A DNA stretch of 64,000 nt from Brassica napus (Eukaryota > Streptophyta > Magnoliopsida > Brassicales > Brassicaceae). The first letter of the stretch is position 1. Every line of letters starts with the position of its first letter. The notes under the pieces are model-generated. The model was not told the DNA's origin, made no database searches, and worked only from the letters and a program-made list of their open reading frames with translations. Location of the stretch: NCBI RefSeq assembly GCF_020379485.1, contig NW_026015623.1, positions 62,001-126,000 on the forward strand. Direction: 5' to 3'. This document shows, one piece after another, positions 63,565 to 64,000 of the stretch. Made by a program: the position numbers and the translations under genes.

Positions 63565-64000
63565 CTAGTCCTTAGGCGAGAGATCAATGAGTCCTAACCT
63601 GATGTGTATGGACTCCATTGTCTTTTGCCTTGCTGCCTTTGTGAACACATCTGCTAACTGATCCTCACTCCGAGTATAACAAGGTAGAATCACCCCAAGA
63701 ATCATCATCTGCCTCACCTTGTGACAATCAACCTCAATGTGCTTTGTTCTCTCATGGAACACAGAATTAGATGCAATGTGGATAGCTGCTTGATTATCAC
63801 AATGCATTGTCATTGGCGTTGCTTGAATAATCTCCAGATGCTTCAAAATCCCTTTTATCCACACTAGCTCATTTGTAAGCTTCAGCATTGCTCTATACTC
63901 GGCCTCAGCACTGGAGCAAGACACTACCTTCTGCTTCTTACTCTTCCAAGTGACCAAGTTACCACCAATGAATGTACAATAGCCTGTGGTTGATCTTCTG
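63565..64000 (-). CDS. pol: Partial copia Pol, C-terminal RNase H (F)
   Basis: Open from the right window edge to a stop at 63565-63567: RRSTTGYCTFIGGNLVTWKSKKQ, SSAEAEYRAMLKL and the C-terminal MTMHCDNQAAIHIASNSVFHERTKHIEVD segment of copia RNase H, ending DLSPKD. About 145 codons visible with no lesion. The rest of the element is outside the window. Confidence 0.9.
   Translation of the reverse strand, partial: RRSTTGYCTFIGGNLVTWKSKKQKVVSCSSAEAEYRAMLKLTNELVWIKGILKHLEIIQATPMTMHCDNQAAIHIASNSVFHERTKHIEVDCHKVRQMMILGVILPCYTRSEDQLADVFTKAARQKTMESIHIRLGLIDLSPKD

Larger units (their letters stand above)
62895..64000 (-). mobile_element. Element F: minus-strand copia element, runs off the window
   Basis: 3' LTR, polypurine tract and the C-terminal part of RNase H of another copia element inserted in D's protease region. 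The left end is placed at TAATAGATTTAG by analogy with the other minus elements and by where D's protein similarity stops. The candidate duplication ATATT (62890-62894) cannot be checked inside the window. Confidence 0.85.

Overview
This window reads as plant pericentromeric or centromeric heterochromatin, most likely from a Brassica species carrying the A or C genome, or a very close relative. The main clue is a tandem satellite with a 176-bp period, one HindIII site (AAGCTT) in most units, and a sequence I recognise from memory as the Brassica centromeric satellite CentBr. It occupies 3608-4552, 25701-27783 and 33178-37157, about 40 units in all. I see no single-copy host gene, tRNA gene or rRNA gene. 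Everything else is Ty1/copia-type LTR retrotransposon: domain order Gag, protease, integrase, RT, RNase H, with an 18-nt primer-binding site matching the 3' end of initiator tRNA-Met in every visible 5' end.

Layout. (1) 1-3607: 3' part of a plus-strand copia element (S1) ending in the satellite. (2) 4553-25700: a plus-strand tandem array LTR-body-LTR-body-LTR, flanked once by the 5-bp target duplication TAGCA. The two 10,287-bp units look identical by eye. Each body is broken by an 11-nt frameshifting deletion in pol and by the same nested gag-only element ('beta', 7828-12646 and 18115-22933), which is itself flanked by an abnormal 188-bp duplication. (3) 27784-33177: minus-strand element H1, 469-bp LTRs with one difference seen, TSD CAAAT, an intact pol but a shortened Gag without a zinc knuckle. 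(4) 37158 to the right edge: a Russian-doll nest. Minus element A (from 37158) is split by plus non-coding element C (37630-50087, TSD AGCTT), which is split by minus copia element G (41829-47989, TSD ACATG, frameshifted pol). A is split again by minus element B (from 52223), which is split by plus copia D (from 54586), which is split by intact plus copia E (56299-62394, TSD TACAC, 1523-aa polyprotein) and by minus copia F (from 62895, runs off the window).

How they work together. E is the only complete, apparently functional gag-pol element here. H1 has pol but a gutted gag. Beta has gag (with one stop) but no pol. C and B have essentially no retrotransposon proteins. All share the same primer-binding site and the same polypurine tract (AAGCTTGAGGGGGAG or close), so a plausible reading is a community of autonomous and parasitic elements sharing machinery in trans. 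The gag-only and non-coding elements share a structured non-coding region: a post-ORF stem-loop whose stem covaries between families, further hairpins, and a second internal polypurine tract. That region is the least expected thing in the window and the best candidate for an undescribed cis-acting system. Boundaries were set by reading TG...CA/TA ends, PBS, PPT and target duplications by eye. No database search was possible.
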